The notes: a model not told the origin generated them from the letters alone. Positions 43,896 to 52,453 are shown, counted from the stretch's first letter. The stretch is 64,000 nt of DNA from Fibrobacter sp. (GCF_017545445.1 NZ_JAFWOM010000175.1:1-64000); one strand, 5' to 3'. Made by a program: numbers and translations.

Positions 43896-44592
43896 GTTGG
43901 GCGTTGTTAAATATGGAGACCGCGAGATTGCATACGCGGTTGAATTTTGCTGCCGCAAAACGCTGGAAATTTCTGTAATGCCGGATAGTGCCGTGCAGGT
44001 GCGGGCTCCGCAAGGGGCAACGCTCGAAGCGATTGCGCAGAAGGTGCAAAAGAAAGCTCCTTGGATTGTTGAAAAGCAGGACTGGTTTGCGAGATTCCCT
44101 AAAGCGCCACCTCCAAGGCAATATCTTGGTGGCGAAACGCATTTGTATATGGGGCGGCGTTACCGCTTGAAAATTGAAAAAGGTACAGAACGCTTGGTGA
44201 AAATCGATGGCGGGTTCATTAGAGTTGTTTCTGCGGATGTTCGCCCCGCAACTGTGAAGAAGTTTCTTGACGAATGGTTGCGTGAACGAGCTAAGGTGCA
44301 GTTTGAAAAAATATTTGATGCGTGTATCGCCAAGTTTTCTTTGCCGTCATCTTCACTTCGGTTGCAAATCCGCAATATGCAGACGCGCTGGGGTTCACTC
44401 TCTAAAGGTGGCATATTGACCTTGAACATAAAACTGATTGCTGTCCCGAAGGAATGTATCGAGTATGTCGTGGTACATGAACTGTGTCACCTGAAATACC
44501 CGAATCATGATAAAAGGTTCTATCGACTGTTAGAAACACGATTGCCTGATTGGGAAAAGCGAAAATTGAAACTGGAGAACTTGCAGATGTAG
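43888..44592 (+). CDS. YgjP/SprT-like zinc metallopeptidase (DUF45)
   Basis: A 234-aa protein of the YgjP-type M48-like metallopeptidase family. The zinc motif is VVHELCHLKYPNHDKRFY (HExxH plus a downstream His). The block SLRLQIRNMQTRWGSLSKGG is the usual family signature. ATG 43888 overlaps the hsdR stop by 8 bp (ATGAATGA), so the gene is the last one of the hsd transcript. Such genes are frequent companions of type I RM genes; their role there is not established. Confidence 0.9.
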   Translation: MNELGVVKYGDREIAYAVEFCCRKTLEISVMPDSAVQVRAPQGATLEAIAQKVQKKAPWIVEKQDWFARFPKAPPPRQYLGGETHLYMGRRYRLKIEKGTERLVKIDGGFIRVVSADVRPATVKKFLDEWLRERAKVQFEKIFDACIAKFSLPSSSLRLQIRNMQTRWGSLSKGGILTLNIKLIAVPKECIEYVVVHELCHLKYPNHDKRFYRLLETRLPDWEKRKLKLENLQM

Positions 44593-44618
44593 ATATTTCT
44601 TTTTCTATCTTTGGCACT

Positions 44619-46172
44619 ATGAAATTTGAAGAACTTCCCTTGGCGAATCCGTTGCAGCGAGCCGTTCGCGCTATTGGCTACGAAACGCCGACCCCGATTC
44701 AAGAACGTTCCATCCCGAGCTTGCTCGAAGGCAAGGACTTGTTGGGAATTGCACAGACGGGTACTGGGAAGACGGCGGCGTTCGCACTCCCGATTTTGCA
44801 GCGTTTACTGGATTCCGGGAAGTTTCGTTCGCCGAAGACTTGCCGTGCGTTGATTCTTTTGCCGACGCGAGAACTTGCGATTCAGGTGGAGGATTGCTTC
44901 AAGGCGTATGCGCAGTTCACGGCGATTTCGACGGCGTGCATATTTGGCGGTGTGGGCGATGGACCGCAAAAGAATAAACTGATTCGCGGTGTCGATGTGC
45001 TTGTGGCGACTCCTGGGCGATTGCTCGACTTGATTGGACAGAAGGCGGTGTCGCTCAAGAAACTGGAATTCTTTGTGCTTGACGAAGCGGACCGCATGCT
45101 CGACATGGGATTTATCCATGATATCCGCAAGGTCGTGGCGATGTTGCCGCCTAACAGACAGAATTTGTTCTTTAGCGCGACGATGCCCGATGAAATTTCG
45201 AAACTCGCTGCGACGATTCTGCGTCCGAACCCGGTGCGTGTGGAAGTCGCTCCGCAGAGCACGCCGATTGAACGCATCCGTCAGGAACTGTACCGCATCG
45301 ACAAGCGTCGCAAGGGGGCGCTCCTCAAGGAACTTTTAGCGGAACATCCCGAGATGAAAAAGGTACTTGTGTTCTGCCGCACCAAGCATGGTGCGGATAA
45401 AATAGTACGTGTGCTTGAAAAGGCGGGCGTCAAGTGTGCTGCCATTCACGGAAACAAGAGCCAGAATCGCCGTCAAGAAGCGCTTGGAAACTTCAAGTGT
45501 GAACAAATTCGAGTGCTTGTCGCGACGGATATTGCAGCTCGCGGCATTGACGTGGATGATGTGAGTCATGTGTTCAATTACGATTTGCCGAATGAACATG
45601 AAACGTTCGTGCACCGCATTGGCCGTACAGCCCGAGCGGGGAAGGAGGGCGTTGCAATTTCGTTCTGCTCGCCGGACGAAGAATCCGATTTGCGCGGTAT
45701 CGAAAAACTGACCCGCGTGAAAATCCCGGAAGGTGACCAGAGCATTTATGACAAATTGCCACCTCCGCAAAAAGAAACCGTCGAAAGCATGATGCGCAAT
45801 TCTCGTGGTCGCATGTCCCGCGAAGATGCTCAGGCCCGTGCTGCGGAAACCCGCAACAATCGCGGTCGCAAGGACAATCGCGGAAAGCAGAATTCTGATA
45901 AAGTGATGATGGATGGAACTGCGCAAAGTGCAAACACTGAAAATGTGCAGCTCCATGCGAATGAATCGCCGCGCAATCAAAAGCATGGTCATGGCAAACC
46001 GCATCCGCAAAATGCGCCACGCAATCTTGAACTGAATTCTCGCAATCCCGCTCAAAACGTTCCGACCGGCAACTCCCCGAACCCGCAAAACGGTGGTCGC
46101 CATCATCGCCGCAACCGTCCCGGCTCCCGTGCCCGCCGCCGCATGCGCGAATCGCAAAACCAACAACAGTAA
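44619..46172 (+). CDS. rhlE: RhlE-like DEAD-box RNA helicase
   Basis: A 517-aa ATP-dependent RNA helicase. Motifs in order: Q motif (YETPTPIQERSIP), I AQTGTGKT, Ia PTRELAIQ, Ib TPGRLLD, II VLDEADRMLDMGF, III SATMP, IV VLVFCRTK, V ATDIAARGIDVDD and VI HRIGRTARAG. Residues ~390-517 are a basic Asn/Arg-rich tail typical of the RhlE group, which helps RNA binding. ATG 44619 starts the helicase; the frame is open upstream into the previous gene. It acts in rRNA or mRNA remodelling. Confidence 0.95.
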   Translation: MKFEELPLANPLQRAVRAIGYETPTPIQERSIPSLLEGKDLLGIAQTGTGKTAAFALPILQRLLDSGKFRSPKTCRALILLPTRELAIQVEDCFKAYAQFTAISTACIFGGVGDGPQKNKLIRGVDVLVATPGRLLDLIGQKAVSLKKLEFFVLDEADRMLDMGFIHDIRKVVAMLPPNRQNLFFSATMPDEISKLAATILRPNPVRVEVAPQSTPIERIRQELYRIDKRRKGALLKELLAEHPEMKKVLVFCRTKHGADKIVRVLEKAGVKCAAIHGNKSQNRRQEALGNFKCEQIRVLVATDIAARGIDVDDVSHVFNYDLPNEHETFVHRIGRTARAGKEGVAISFCSPDEESDLRGIEKLTRVKIPEGDQSIYDKLPPPQKETVESMMRNSRGRMSREDAQARAAETRNNRGRKDNRGKQNSDKVMMDGTAQSANTENVQLHANESPRNQKHGHGKPHPQNAPRNLELNSRNPAQNVPTGNSPNPQNGGRHHRRNRPGSRARRRMRESQNQQQ

Positions 46173-46382
46173 GTGCGCGTAAAGCCCGCGCATCTTGTCA
46201 TCCTCGCATCTCGTCATCCAGAGGGCATAAGCCCGAAGACAACCACAAAAGGCGAGAGTCGCAGTTCGTCATCCTCGACCGTTAGGGAGGGGATCCAGTG
46301 ATGTTTTGATTTGCATCGTCATCATGGCCTTAGGTCCCTGAGCTCGGTTGGTGAGCCTGCCGAACCATGCCGAAGGGCCGGG
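46173..46382. other. Intergenic stretch with dispersed hairpin-repeat fragments
   Basis: It contains several GTCATCCTCG/GTCATCCAGAG phrases and a GGGGATCCAGTGA phrase, which recur at 49797-49880, 61645-61690 and inside the GH16 linker. No supported gene is seen. Confidence 0.5.
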
Positions 46383-46579
46383 GCCGCCTTACACGGCACT
46401 AATCGCAGATACTGCACTCATTGCTGTCATCCCGGACTCCGTTCCGGGGTCGCCTTACACGGCACTAATCGCAGATACTGCACTCATTGCTGTCATCCCG
46501 GACTCATTCCGGGGCCGCCTTACACGGCACTAATCGCAGATACTGCACTCATTGCTGTCATCCCGGACTCCGTTCCGGG
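46383..46579. repeat. Three tandem copies of a ~66-bp repeat
   Basis: Units of 66, 65 and 66 bp (46383-46448, 46449-46513, 46514-46579). Each begins with CGCCTTACACGGCACTAATC and ends in an inverted repeat CCCGGACTC-(CG)TT-CCGGG. A diverged relative lies at 61695-61790. An open frame through the repeats has no ribosome-binding site and is not a gene. Confidence 0.9.
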
Positions 46580-46609
46580 ATCGGCATTCTCGTTTCTACA
46601 ATACTCTTG

Positions 46610-46724
46610 TGTTGTGAAAATTGCTTAAAATTTTTCAATAATTTATAAAATTATCTAAATTTTTGTAAAAATTGATATTTTGTGTTGTATGACTATTGCG
46701 TTTTTGAAAATTTTGATGTATATT
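46610..46724 (+). promoter_or_regulatory. Cassette 1 control region: two direct repeats and sigma70-like promoter
   Basis: TGTTGTGAAAA (46610-46620) and TGTTGTATGAC (46683-46693) are 73 bp apart. TTGCGT (46696-46701), a 17-bp spacer and TATATT (46719-46724) follow. The 5' leader of about 80 nt can form a hairpin AACGAATCGG/CCGaaATTCGTT, and the Shine-Dalgarno is AAGGAGGA. Confidence 0.65.
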
Positions 46725-46813
46725 TGATTTCAGGAACGAATCGGGCGCATAAACCGAAATTCGTTTTAACTGGCGGCCACGACAAAAAATAGAGGTCGCA
46801 GTAAGGAGGAAAA

Positions 46814-47644
46814 GTGAAAGAAATTTTGGAATATACGAGCTATCGTCAGTATATTGCAGATTACTACGCCGATAAAAAGGCGAAATCTGCATTTACTTGG
46901 CAAGAGTTCGCAAACGAAGCTGGTTTTTCTTCGCGTGTTTATCTGAAATACGTGAGCGAAGGCCGCTTTAACTTGAGCGAAACGGCGACTGCTCGCGTCG
47001 CTGATGCCATGCGCCTGGCCGATTACGAAAAAGAATATTTCGCAGAAATGGTCCGGTTTGACCATGCGAAAACGGATGCTGAAAAGAAGGCAGCCTTCAA
47101 CAAAATGCTTGCCATTGCCGATGCGCACAAGGCTAAAATTTTGGAAGGCGATTCATTCCGTTTTTTTGAAAGCTGGAAAAATCCAGTCATTCGTGAACTA
47201 GCCCCTTCAATGCCTGGAGCAAAACCGCTTGCTCTTGCCCATGCCTGCCGCCCGGAAATCACCGCCGCCGAAGTCAGCGATGTACTGAACTTCCTTGTTA
47301 AAGGCGGATTCCTTGAAAAAAATGAAGAAGGCAATTACGTTCAAACAGAAAAATCCTTGACGACGGGGCCGATGAGCGTGACTCCGTTGGCTGTCCGCAG
47401 CATGCACCGCCAAATGGGCGAACTTGCGCTTGAGGCGATTGAAAGTGTAACTCAGGATAAACGAAATTTTTCTGGTGTCACATTCGGCATTACGAAAGAA
47501 GGCTATGACGAAATTGTGCAAGAAATTGCCGATTGTCGTAAACGAGTTGTCGCCATTGCTCGGAAAAATGCCGCAACGGATGAAGTCTATCGTCTGAATA
47601 TGCAACTTTTCCCGCTGACGCAAAAACAAGATTTAAAAAAATAG
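46814..47644 (+). CDS. DUF4423/TIGR02147-family putative regulator, cassette 1
   Basis: A 276-aa protein starting at GTG 46814 behind AAGGAGGA. Residues 1-25 (EILEYTSYRQYIADYYADKK) and a helix-turn-helix-like stretch (about 28-70; TWQEFANEAGFSSRVYLKYV) match the N-terminus of the Fibrobacter paralogous family TIGR02147. The C-terminal ~120 residues (MGELALEAIESVTQDKRNF, FGITKEGYDEIVQEIADCR) are the DUF4423 part. DNA binding is inferred from the XRE-like helices; the family has no established function. The lipoprotein gene follows 14 nt downstream. About three quarters of residues look identical to the other two cassette copies. Confidence 0.85.
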   Translation: MKEILEYTSYRQYIADYYADKKAKSAFTWQEFANEAGFSSRVYLKYVSEGRFNLSETATARVADAMRLADYEKEYFAEMVRFDHAKTDAEKKAAFNKMLAIADAHKAKILEGDSFRFFESWKNPVIRELAPSMPGAKPLALAHACRPEITAAEVSDVLNFLVKGGFLEKNEEGNYVQTEKSLTTGPMSVTPLAVRSMHRQMGELALEAIESVTQDKRNFSGVTFGITKEGYDEIVQEIADCRKRVVAIARKNAATDEVYRLNMQLFPLTQKQDLKK

Positions 47645-47658
47645 AGTTGGAGGAAATT

Positions 47659-49509
47659 ATGAAGTACTCAAAAATAAACAAAAATTTTGTATGCAAAATG
47701 GCTATGCTGCTTGCCTTTGTATTCGCAGCGTGCTCGGAAAACAATGTCTCTGTTGCAGGAGGCACTGTTGAAGAAACGGGCGTCTATGCTTTGGCGGGGC
47801 AAGTGGGTGCTGTTGCTAAAATGAGTGTCATGCCGGATTCTTTGAATTCTTCGAATGTCTTATCTGTAATGCCTGGAACTGTTGTTAAGGTTTTTGAATT
47901 GGATTCGATTTCGTTGGATACGACGGGACGTATTTTTGTCGATACAATTTTAGATAGTAACGGCCATTTTGATTTTAAGAATCTTTCGCTCAATAGCCCG
48001 TATGTTCGGATAAGCGTGCTTGATCCTTATAATCATTTGTTCTGCCAATCATGGGTTGCTGCTTTTGAGGGGCGCGAAACCTGCGCTGACGGTCTTACAG
48101 ATGTTTATGTTCCTGAATTAACTTCAATTGTAGATTTACGGGTGTCTAAAAATATCGAGTTAAATATTTTGACGCTTATGAAGGCTCCTATTTTGTACGA
48201 TTATTTTGTTGCCGGAATGTCTTTTGCTGAGGCGGGAGAAAAGGCTGAACGTGATATACTTGAAAGTCATGGAATATATAAGAATTTTGTCCCTTTTGAA
48301 ACTCCGCAAAATGAGTGCGATGCTGAGTTTATGCGTGTTAAAGAGTTTATATCTACGATTCATGAAGACGTCAATATGTATTTTATGGGGGATACCAATA
48401 CTATTCTTTTGGCATTTGAAGAAAGTATTGATTTTTATGCACAAATTCCTCGTGCAGCTTTTTCTTCTAGTAAAGAAAATGAGTCGTTGTATGAGAGGAA
48501 TATGTCATATCAGGAATTGAAAGTTGGCTTTATTGCTAAGCGCCAAGGCTTGGAACAATGTACAGACTCGCGTGAAGGTGAAACAGCTCCCTATGGGGAA
48601 CGTGAACTTGCTTGCCGTTCTGGAAAATGGGAATTGCAGTATAAAAGGATTGAATTTACGAGTGGAACCATGGTCGATGATCGTGATGGAAAATCCTATA
48701 AAACGGTGACGTACAACATTAACGGTAAACCGCAAACTTGGATGGCGGAAAATCTGAATTTTGACGGATCGGTTATGCCGAATGGTGATACGCTGAAGTC
48801 TGATTTACGTGAAAGCGCGGGCTGTCTTGCTGGCGATGAATTTGCCTGCGAAGTAAATGGCCGCTTGTATGAATGGCAGGCTGCGATGAACATGGATAGA
48901 AACTCGATGAAGGTGTTTCTTGCGCTTCCTGAGAGCGATACGGTTTTCTTGGATGATAAGTGTAAATCTATGATTGAAGATTTAAATAAGTGCAATTCAA
49001 TTGAAACTTCTAATTGCGGAGAAAAGCGTAGGGAAAGCGGAAAATATTGTAAAACTCTTTATCCTGAAGGCATATTGACGATGCTTGGCGAAGGTGATGC
49101 ACTTTGGAAATGGAATTATGCGGATTATTTATCCCAGTCTAATATAATGAATTATCAAGGCATATGTCCTGACGGATGGCGTCTCCCGAATCAAAGGGAT
49201 TGGAGTTCTTTATATGAATACTTTACTAGTCAAGGAGTGACTGTTGCAGCGCTTGCTGATGAAGTTGCTACGGGTTTTAATATGAAAAGTTTGGTTTTGA
49301 TAAGGAGTGATGAAGATTGGCTAAAGAGGGGACCAAATTTTGTGGCAGTTCCTGATATTGAAAAAGGGTATAATCAATCGGGGTATAGTTCGGCTGTTGG
49401 TTGGGACAATGGTTGTTCTATGAAAGTGAATGGCGAATGTCTTGTTTCTGCGCGCTATCGCTATGACTTTGCTTCGACATTTTATTCAGTTCGTTGCATC
49501 AAGAATTAA
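47659..49509 (+). CDS. TIGR02145-domain lipoprotein, cassette 1
   Basis: A 616-aa predicted lipoprotein (lipobox FAAC, Cys22; ATG 47659 behind TTGGAGGAAA). A short N-terminal beta domain (VKVFELDSISLDTTGRIFVD, NGHFDFKNLSLNSPYVRI) and a helical middle (MSFAEAGEKAERDILESHGI) follow. After a Cys-containing junction (CTDSREGE, LACRSGKWEL) comes the Fibrobacter major paralogous domain: VDDRDGKSYKTVTYN, QTWMAENLNF and ICPDGWRLPNQRDW. A cell-surface place is inferred. The middle region is the part that differs most from the paralogues at 52454 and 55581. Confidence 0.85.
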   Translation: MKYSKINKNFVCKMAMLLAFVFAACSENNVSVAGGTVEETGVYALAGQVGAVAKMSVMPDSLNSSNVLSVMPGTVVKVFELDSISLDTTGRIFVDTILDSNGHFDFKNLSLNSPYVRISVLDPYNHLFCQSWVAAFEGRETCADGLTDVYVPELTSIVDLRVSKNIELNILTLMKAPILYDYFVAGMSFAEAGEKAERDILESHGIYKNFVPFETPQNECDAEFMRVKEFISTIHEDVNMYFMGDTNTILLAFEESIDFYAQIPRAAFSSSKENESLYERNMSYQELKVGFIAKRQGLEQCTDSREGETAPYGERELACRSGKWELQYKRIEFTSGTMVDDRDGKSYKTVTYNINGKPQTWMAENLNFDGSVMPNGDTLKSDLRESAGCLAGDEFACEVNGRLYEWQAAMNMDRNSMKVFLALPESDTVFLDDKCKSMIEDLNKCNSIETSNCGEKRRESGKYCKTLYPEGILTMLGEGDALWKWNYADYLSQSNIMNYQGICPDGWRLPNQRDWSSLYEYFTSQGVTVAALADEVATGFNMKSLVLIRSDEDWLKRGPNFVAVPDIEKGYNQSGYSSAVGWDNGCSMKVNGECLVSARYRYDFASTFYSVRCIKN

Positions 49510-49592
49510 GGAATTGGAGGCTGCAGTGATTGGATCGTCATCGGAAGAAACAAGTGTCATTGCTTAAGAAACCTAAAAAGGGTAGAAAAAAG

Positions 49593-49619
49593 AAGGCGGG
49601 CTTCGGCCTGCCTTTTTTT
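49593..49619 (+). terminator. Terminator of cassette 1
   Basis: AAGGCGGGC-TTCG-GCCTGCCTT with a T-run. An open frame crossing it (49530-49853) is not a gene. Confidence 0.85.
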
Positions 49620-49883
49620 ATACGGATTCTTACGCGTGTATCTTGCTATCCTATTATGCTCATGTGTCTCGTCGTCCTCAATGCTGTCACCCCGGATTTG
49701 TACAAGTACAAAGCACTTCGGCTCAGTTATGAAAATGCAAGCATTTTCGCAACATTCGCCTTGGTTGCTTTTATTCCGGGGTTGCCTTACACGCATCTCG
49801 TCATCCTGAGGGCGTTAGCCCGATATATGAAACTAGGCTCTTTAGAGCCTTAGTTGAATTAGGTTCGTAGGAGCAGGATCCAG
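49620..49883. other. Intergenic stretch with dispersed repeats
   Basis: It contains a GGCTCAGTTATG element (about 49722-49770) with an ATGCAAGCAT palindrome inside. CGTCATCCTGAGGGCG... and ...GGATCCAGT phrases of the dispersed family follow (49797-49885). No gene is supported. Confidence 0.5.
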
Positions 49884-51050
49884 TTATTTTTCAAACTTGT
49901 GCTTTTCGTTATCAAGGTTCAGCCCCGCGATTTGACTTTCGAGTCTTGTTGCTTCTGCGTGTAGCTTTTGAAGAAATGTTGCGGTGGCGGGGGAGTCCGC
50001 ATCTTGTATGCGGTGGTTTGCGCTTTTCAGGAATTTTTCGACTTGCTTGATGTTGTCGCGTGTTTTCTTGTCGCAGTAGGTTTCTACCATGCGTTCGAAA
50101 ATGTATTCTTCAGCGGTTTTGGACAAGTGAATCATGTCGTTGTCGTAAAAGCGGTAGTCGCGTAGCTCGTCCATCACGATTTCGTAGCTAGGAAAATAAC
50201 TGACTGTCGTTGTAGATTCCTCTGCAATTCCAGCCATGTCATCGCGAGATTCCGCCGCGAATCCGGCCTTGTCATCGCGAGATTCCGTCGCGAATCCGGC
50301 CTTGTCATCGCGAGACTCCGTAGGAGTCGTGGCGATCTCTCTTATAAACTTCTCTATCGCAAGTTGCAGTGTCGCTTTCGAAAGCGTGTTCTCGTGCGCA
50401 CCGTCGCTCAAGTGCCGGAGTGGCGAAACCGTGAAAACAATCCGCATATCGCTTTTTATCTTCCGCAAGTCTTGCACGATGCATTCCAACGCTTTTACAA
50501 CGTGCTCTACGTAAATCATTTTACGTATGAATAAATTAGGATTTTGACGATGACAGTTCGAAACGGCGACCGCGTACCCTTTCAAAAAATACACGAATGC
50601 AGTCCCGAGCGTGATGAATACGGCGTCGGCTTTTTGCAAAAATTCCCGTGCGTTGGTTACGGCATTGTCCAGCTTTGCAATGCACTCTTCGCGAGTTGCC
50701 GCGGAAAGCGAACTGTGTGCATCCCAGCAATGCCATGGTGCGTCGCTATGCTTGCCGCTATTCTTCGGTTTGCCGAGAGATTCTAACCATTCCTTTTCGC
50801 TAATCGACCGCATGTCCTGAAAAACTTCTGGCTCTCCAAATTTTTTCTCGTTTGCAATCGCATGGATTTGTGCTGCTATCGAAAGCGGATTATAGACAGT
50901 CCCGAACGGATTGACGAGAACCTTGAATTTGCGTGCCGCAAACTGTGCAGAAATGTTATCCGCGAAGCACGACCCGAAAAATGCAATGTGCGAATTGTAG
51001 TCAATTTGCCATTTGGCCGCCGGAATGTCGATTTTAGTGAAGAAATTCAT
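49884..51050 (-). CDS. GSCFA-domain protein with an in-frame repeat insertion
   Basis: A 388-aa protein with the GSCFA signature IAFFGSCFADNISAQF near the N-terminus and the family blocks NPFGTVYNPLSI, FITLGTAFVY, RIVFTVSPLRHLSDG and YFPSYEIVMDELRDYRFY. GSCFA proteins are SGNH-like putative hydrolases. Between the conserved RHLSDG and YFPSYEI blocks, three units of about 11 residues (TESRDDKAGFA type) are inserted. They are encoded by copies of a dispersed intergenic repeat at 50236-50330, and the frame is kept. ATG 51050 is the start. It lies opposite to the flanking cassettes. Confidence 0.88.
   Translation of the reverse strand: MNFFTKIDIPAAKWQIDYNSHIAFFGSCFADNISAQFAARKFKVLVNPFGTVYNPLSIAAQIHAIANEKKFGEPEVFQDMRSISEKEWLESLGKPKNSGKHSDAPWHCWDAHSSLSAATREECIAKLDNAVTNAREFLQKADAVFITLGTAFVYFLKGYAVAVSNCHRQNPNLFIRKMIYVEHVVKALECIVQDLRKIKSDMRIVFTVSPLRHLSDGAHENTLSKATLQLAIEKFIREIATTPTESRDDKAGFATESRDDKAGFAAESRDDMAGIAEESTTTVSYFPSYEIVMDELRDYRFYDNDMIHLSKTAEEYIFERMVETYCDKKTRDNIKQVEKFLKSANHRIQDADSPATATFLQKLHAEATRLESQIAGLNLDNEKHKFEK
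50236..50330. repeat. Three copies of a 33-bp repeat inside the GSCFA gene
   Basis: Each unit contains TCATCGCGAGA(T/C)TCCG and CGCGAATCCGGCC. The unit length is divisible by three, so the protein frame survives. Its wording matches the dispersed intergenic family (compare 14144-14175). Confidence 0.88.
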
Positions 51051-51094
51051 GGAAAAAATATAAAAACATTTTTTTGTGTATGACCAAGCTTGAT

Positions 51095-51334
51095 TTTACA
51101 TACTAAAACGCCTGTTTTTTCTTTTTAGTATGTAAATGATGTTTTGTTACTTTGTGTGCTTACATACTAAAATTACTTTTGTGGCTTTTAGTATGTAATT
51201 TTTGCGGCAAAAGTCTGCTTTGAAGTCGAATTTGAAGAGAAAATGTCGAAAAATCGAGTTGTGTGGCTCTTTTGAAGCATTTTCCTGCCGAATTTTACAT
51301 ACTAAGAAGTCGAATTTCCTTTTTTAGTATGTAA
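51095..51334. repeat. Three consecutive hairpins with the same TTACATACTAAAA arm
   Basis: IR1: 51095-51108 with 51123-51136 (14-bp arms). IR2: 51160-51172 with 51186-51198 (13-bp arms). IR3: 51295-51305 with 51324-51334 (11-bp arms). All arms are perfect and share TTACATACTAA. Loops differ in sequence. The array lies between the GSCFA start and cassette 2; no gene is seen in 51051-51610. Confidence 0.92.
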
Positions 51335-51420
51335 TTGAAGTAAAGTGATTGACTTTTCCCGTGCGGATAATTGCGTCAGACCTTCCGACACCGGCGGTGT
51401 AATTCAAACTTAAAAATTCA

Positions 51421-51533
51421 TATTGTAAAATTTGATAATTTTCTAAATTTCTATAAAAATCTTTAAAATTTTAAATAAAAATAAAATTTTATATTGTGAA
51501 ACTATTGATTTTTGAAAATTAATGAACTATATT
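51421..51533 (+). promoter_or_regulatory. Cassette 2 control region: two direct repeats and sigma70-like promoter
   Basis: TATTGTAAAA (51421-51430) and TATTGTGAAAC (51492-51502) are 71 bp apart. TTGATT (51505-51510), a 17-bp spacer and TATATT (51528-51533) follow. The leader is about 70 nt. Confidence 0.68.
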
Positions 51534-51610
51534 TGGAATATCAACAGTCGGTCCGCTAGCGAAACCGTTCAAAAAAGTTCCTAGAAGAGACCGTTTTGTA
51601 AGGAGGATAA

Positions 51611-52444
51611 ATGAAAGATATACTTGAATACAGGGACTACCGCCAGTATATCGCAGACTACTACGCCGATCGTAAGGCGAAGTCCGCGTTTTCTTGGCAG
51701 GAGTTCGCCAAAGCGGCGGGTTTCTCGTCGCCAGTTTACCTTAAATACGTGAGCGAAGGCCGCTTCAACCTGAGTGAAGAAGCCGCTGGGCGCACGGCGA
51801 AGGCCATGCATCTTGCGGATTTCGAATGCGAGTTCTTTGTCGAGATGGTCAAGTTTGACCATGCGAAGAGCGATGATGAAAAGCGTGCGGCGTTCAGCAA
51901 AATGATTTCGATTGCGGATGCGAATAAGGCGAAAATCCTAGAAGGCGAATCGTTCCGCTTTTTCGAAGACTGGAAAAATCCGGTACTCCGCGAACTTGCT
52001 CCCGCCATGCCTGGCGCAAAGCCTTTGGCACTCGCTCATGCCTGCCGCCCAGAAATCTCTGCTGCCGAAGTCAGCGAATCGCTGAACTTTTTGGTCAAGG
52101 CGGATTTGCTCAAGAAAGACAAAGACGGCAATTATTCCCAAACAGAAAAAACGGTGACGACCGGCCCGATGGATGTTACGCCGCTTGCGGTTCGCGGAAT
52201 GCATCGCCAGATGGGCGAGTTCGCGCTCGACGCTATCGAGGGCGTGCCGCAGGGCGAACGCCATTTTTCGGGCCTTACGCTTGGCATTACACGCGAAGCG
52301 TACGAGGAAATTGTGCGGAAAATTGCCGAATTCCGCAAGGACATCATCGCGATTGCGACACGTGAATCTGCGACAGACGAAGTCTATCGCTTGAACGTGC
52401 AGTTCTTCCCGATGACAAACAAAAGTTTAAATAAAAAGGACTAG
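51611..52444 (+). CDS. DUF4423/TIGR02147-family putative regulator, cassette 2
   Basis: A 277-aa paralogue of 46814-47644, starting ATG 51611 behind AAGGAGGA. The same blocks are present: DYRQYIADYYADRKAKSAF, the HTH-like WQEFAKAAGFSSPVYLKYV, MPGAKPLALAHACRPEISAA, RQMGEFALDAIEG and LTLGITREAYEEIV. It is GC-richer than cassette 1, which suggests separate histories after duplication. It lies 9 nt before its lipoprotein partner, whose Shine-Dalgarno (AGGAGG) starts right at its stop codon. Confidence 0.86.
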   Translation: MKDILEYRDYRQYIADYYADRKAKSAFSWQEFAKAAGFSSPVYLKYVSEGRFNLSEEAAGRTAKAMHLADFECEFFVEMVKFDHAKSDDEKRAAFSKMISIADANKAKILEGESFRFFEDWKNPVLRELAPAMPGAKPLALAHACRPEISAAEVSESLNFLVKADLLKKDKDGNYSQTEKTVTTGPMDVTPLAVRGMHRQMGEFALDAIEGVPQGERHFSGLTLGITREAYEEIVRKIAEFRKDIIAIATRESATDEVYRLNVQFFPMTNKSLNKKD

Positions 52445-52453
52445 GAGGAAACC

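Noticed and set aside
30600-44600. RM island as an integrated phage or conjugative element
   Set aside because: No integrase, transposase, relaxase or flanking direct repeats could be found in the window. Cargo exchange within an operon fits better.
46311-46628. 105-aa plus-strand frame across the 66-bp tandem repeats
   Set aside because: Its peptide repeats only because the DNA does, the unit contains hairpins, and no ribosome-binding site precedes it.
49530-49853. 107-aa plus-strand frame after cassette 1
   Set aside because: It runs through the cassette terminator and a dispersed repeat. Hydrophobic stretches come from repeat DNA.
51095-51334. Possible CRISPR array because of the repeated TTACATACTAA arms
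   Set aside because: Arms alternate in orientation, spacing is irregular and no cas gene is present. These are hairpins.
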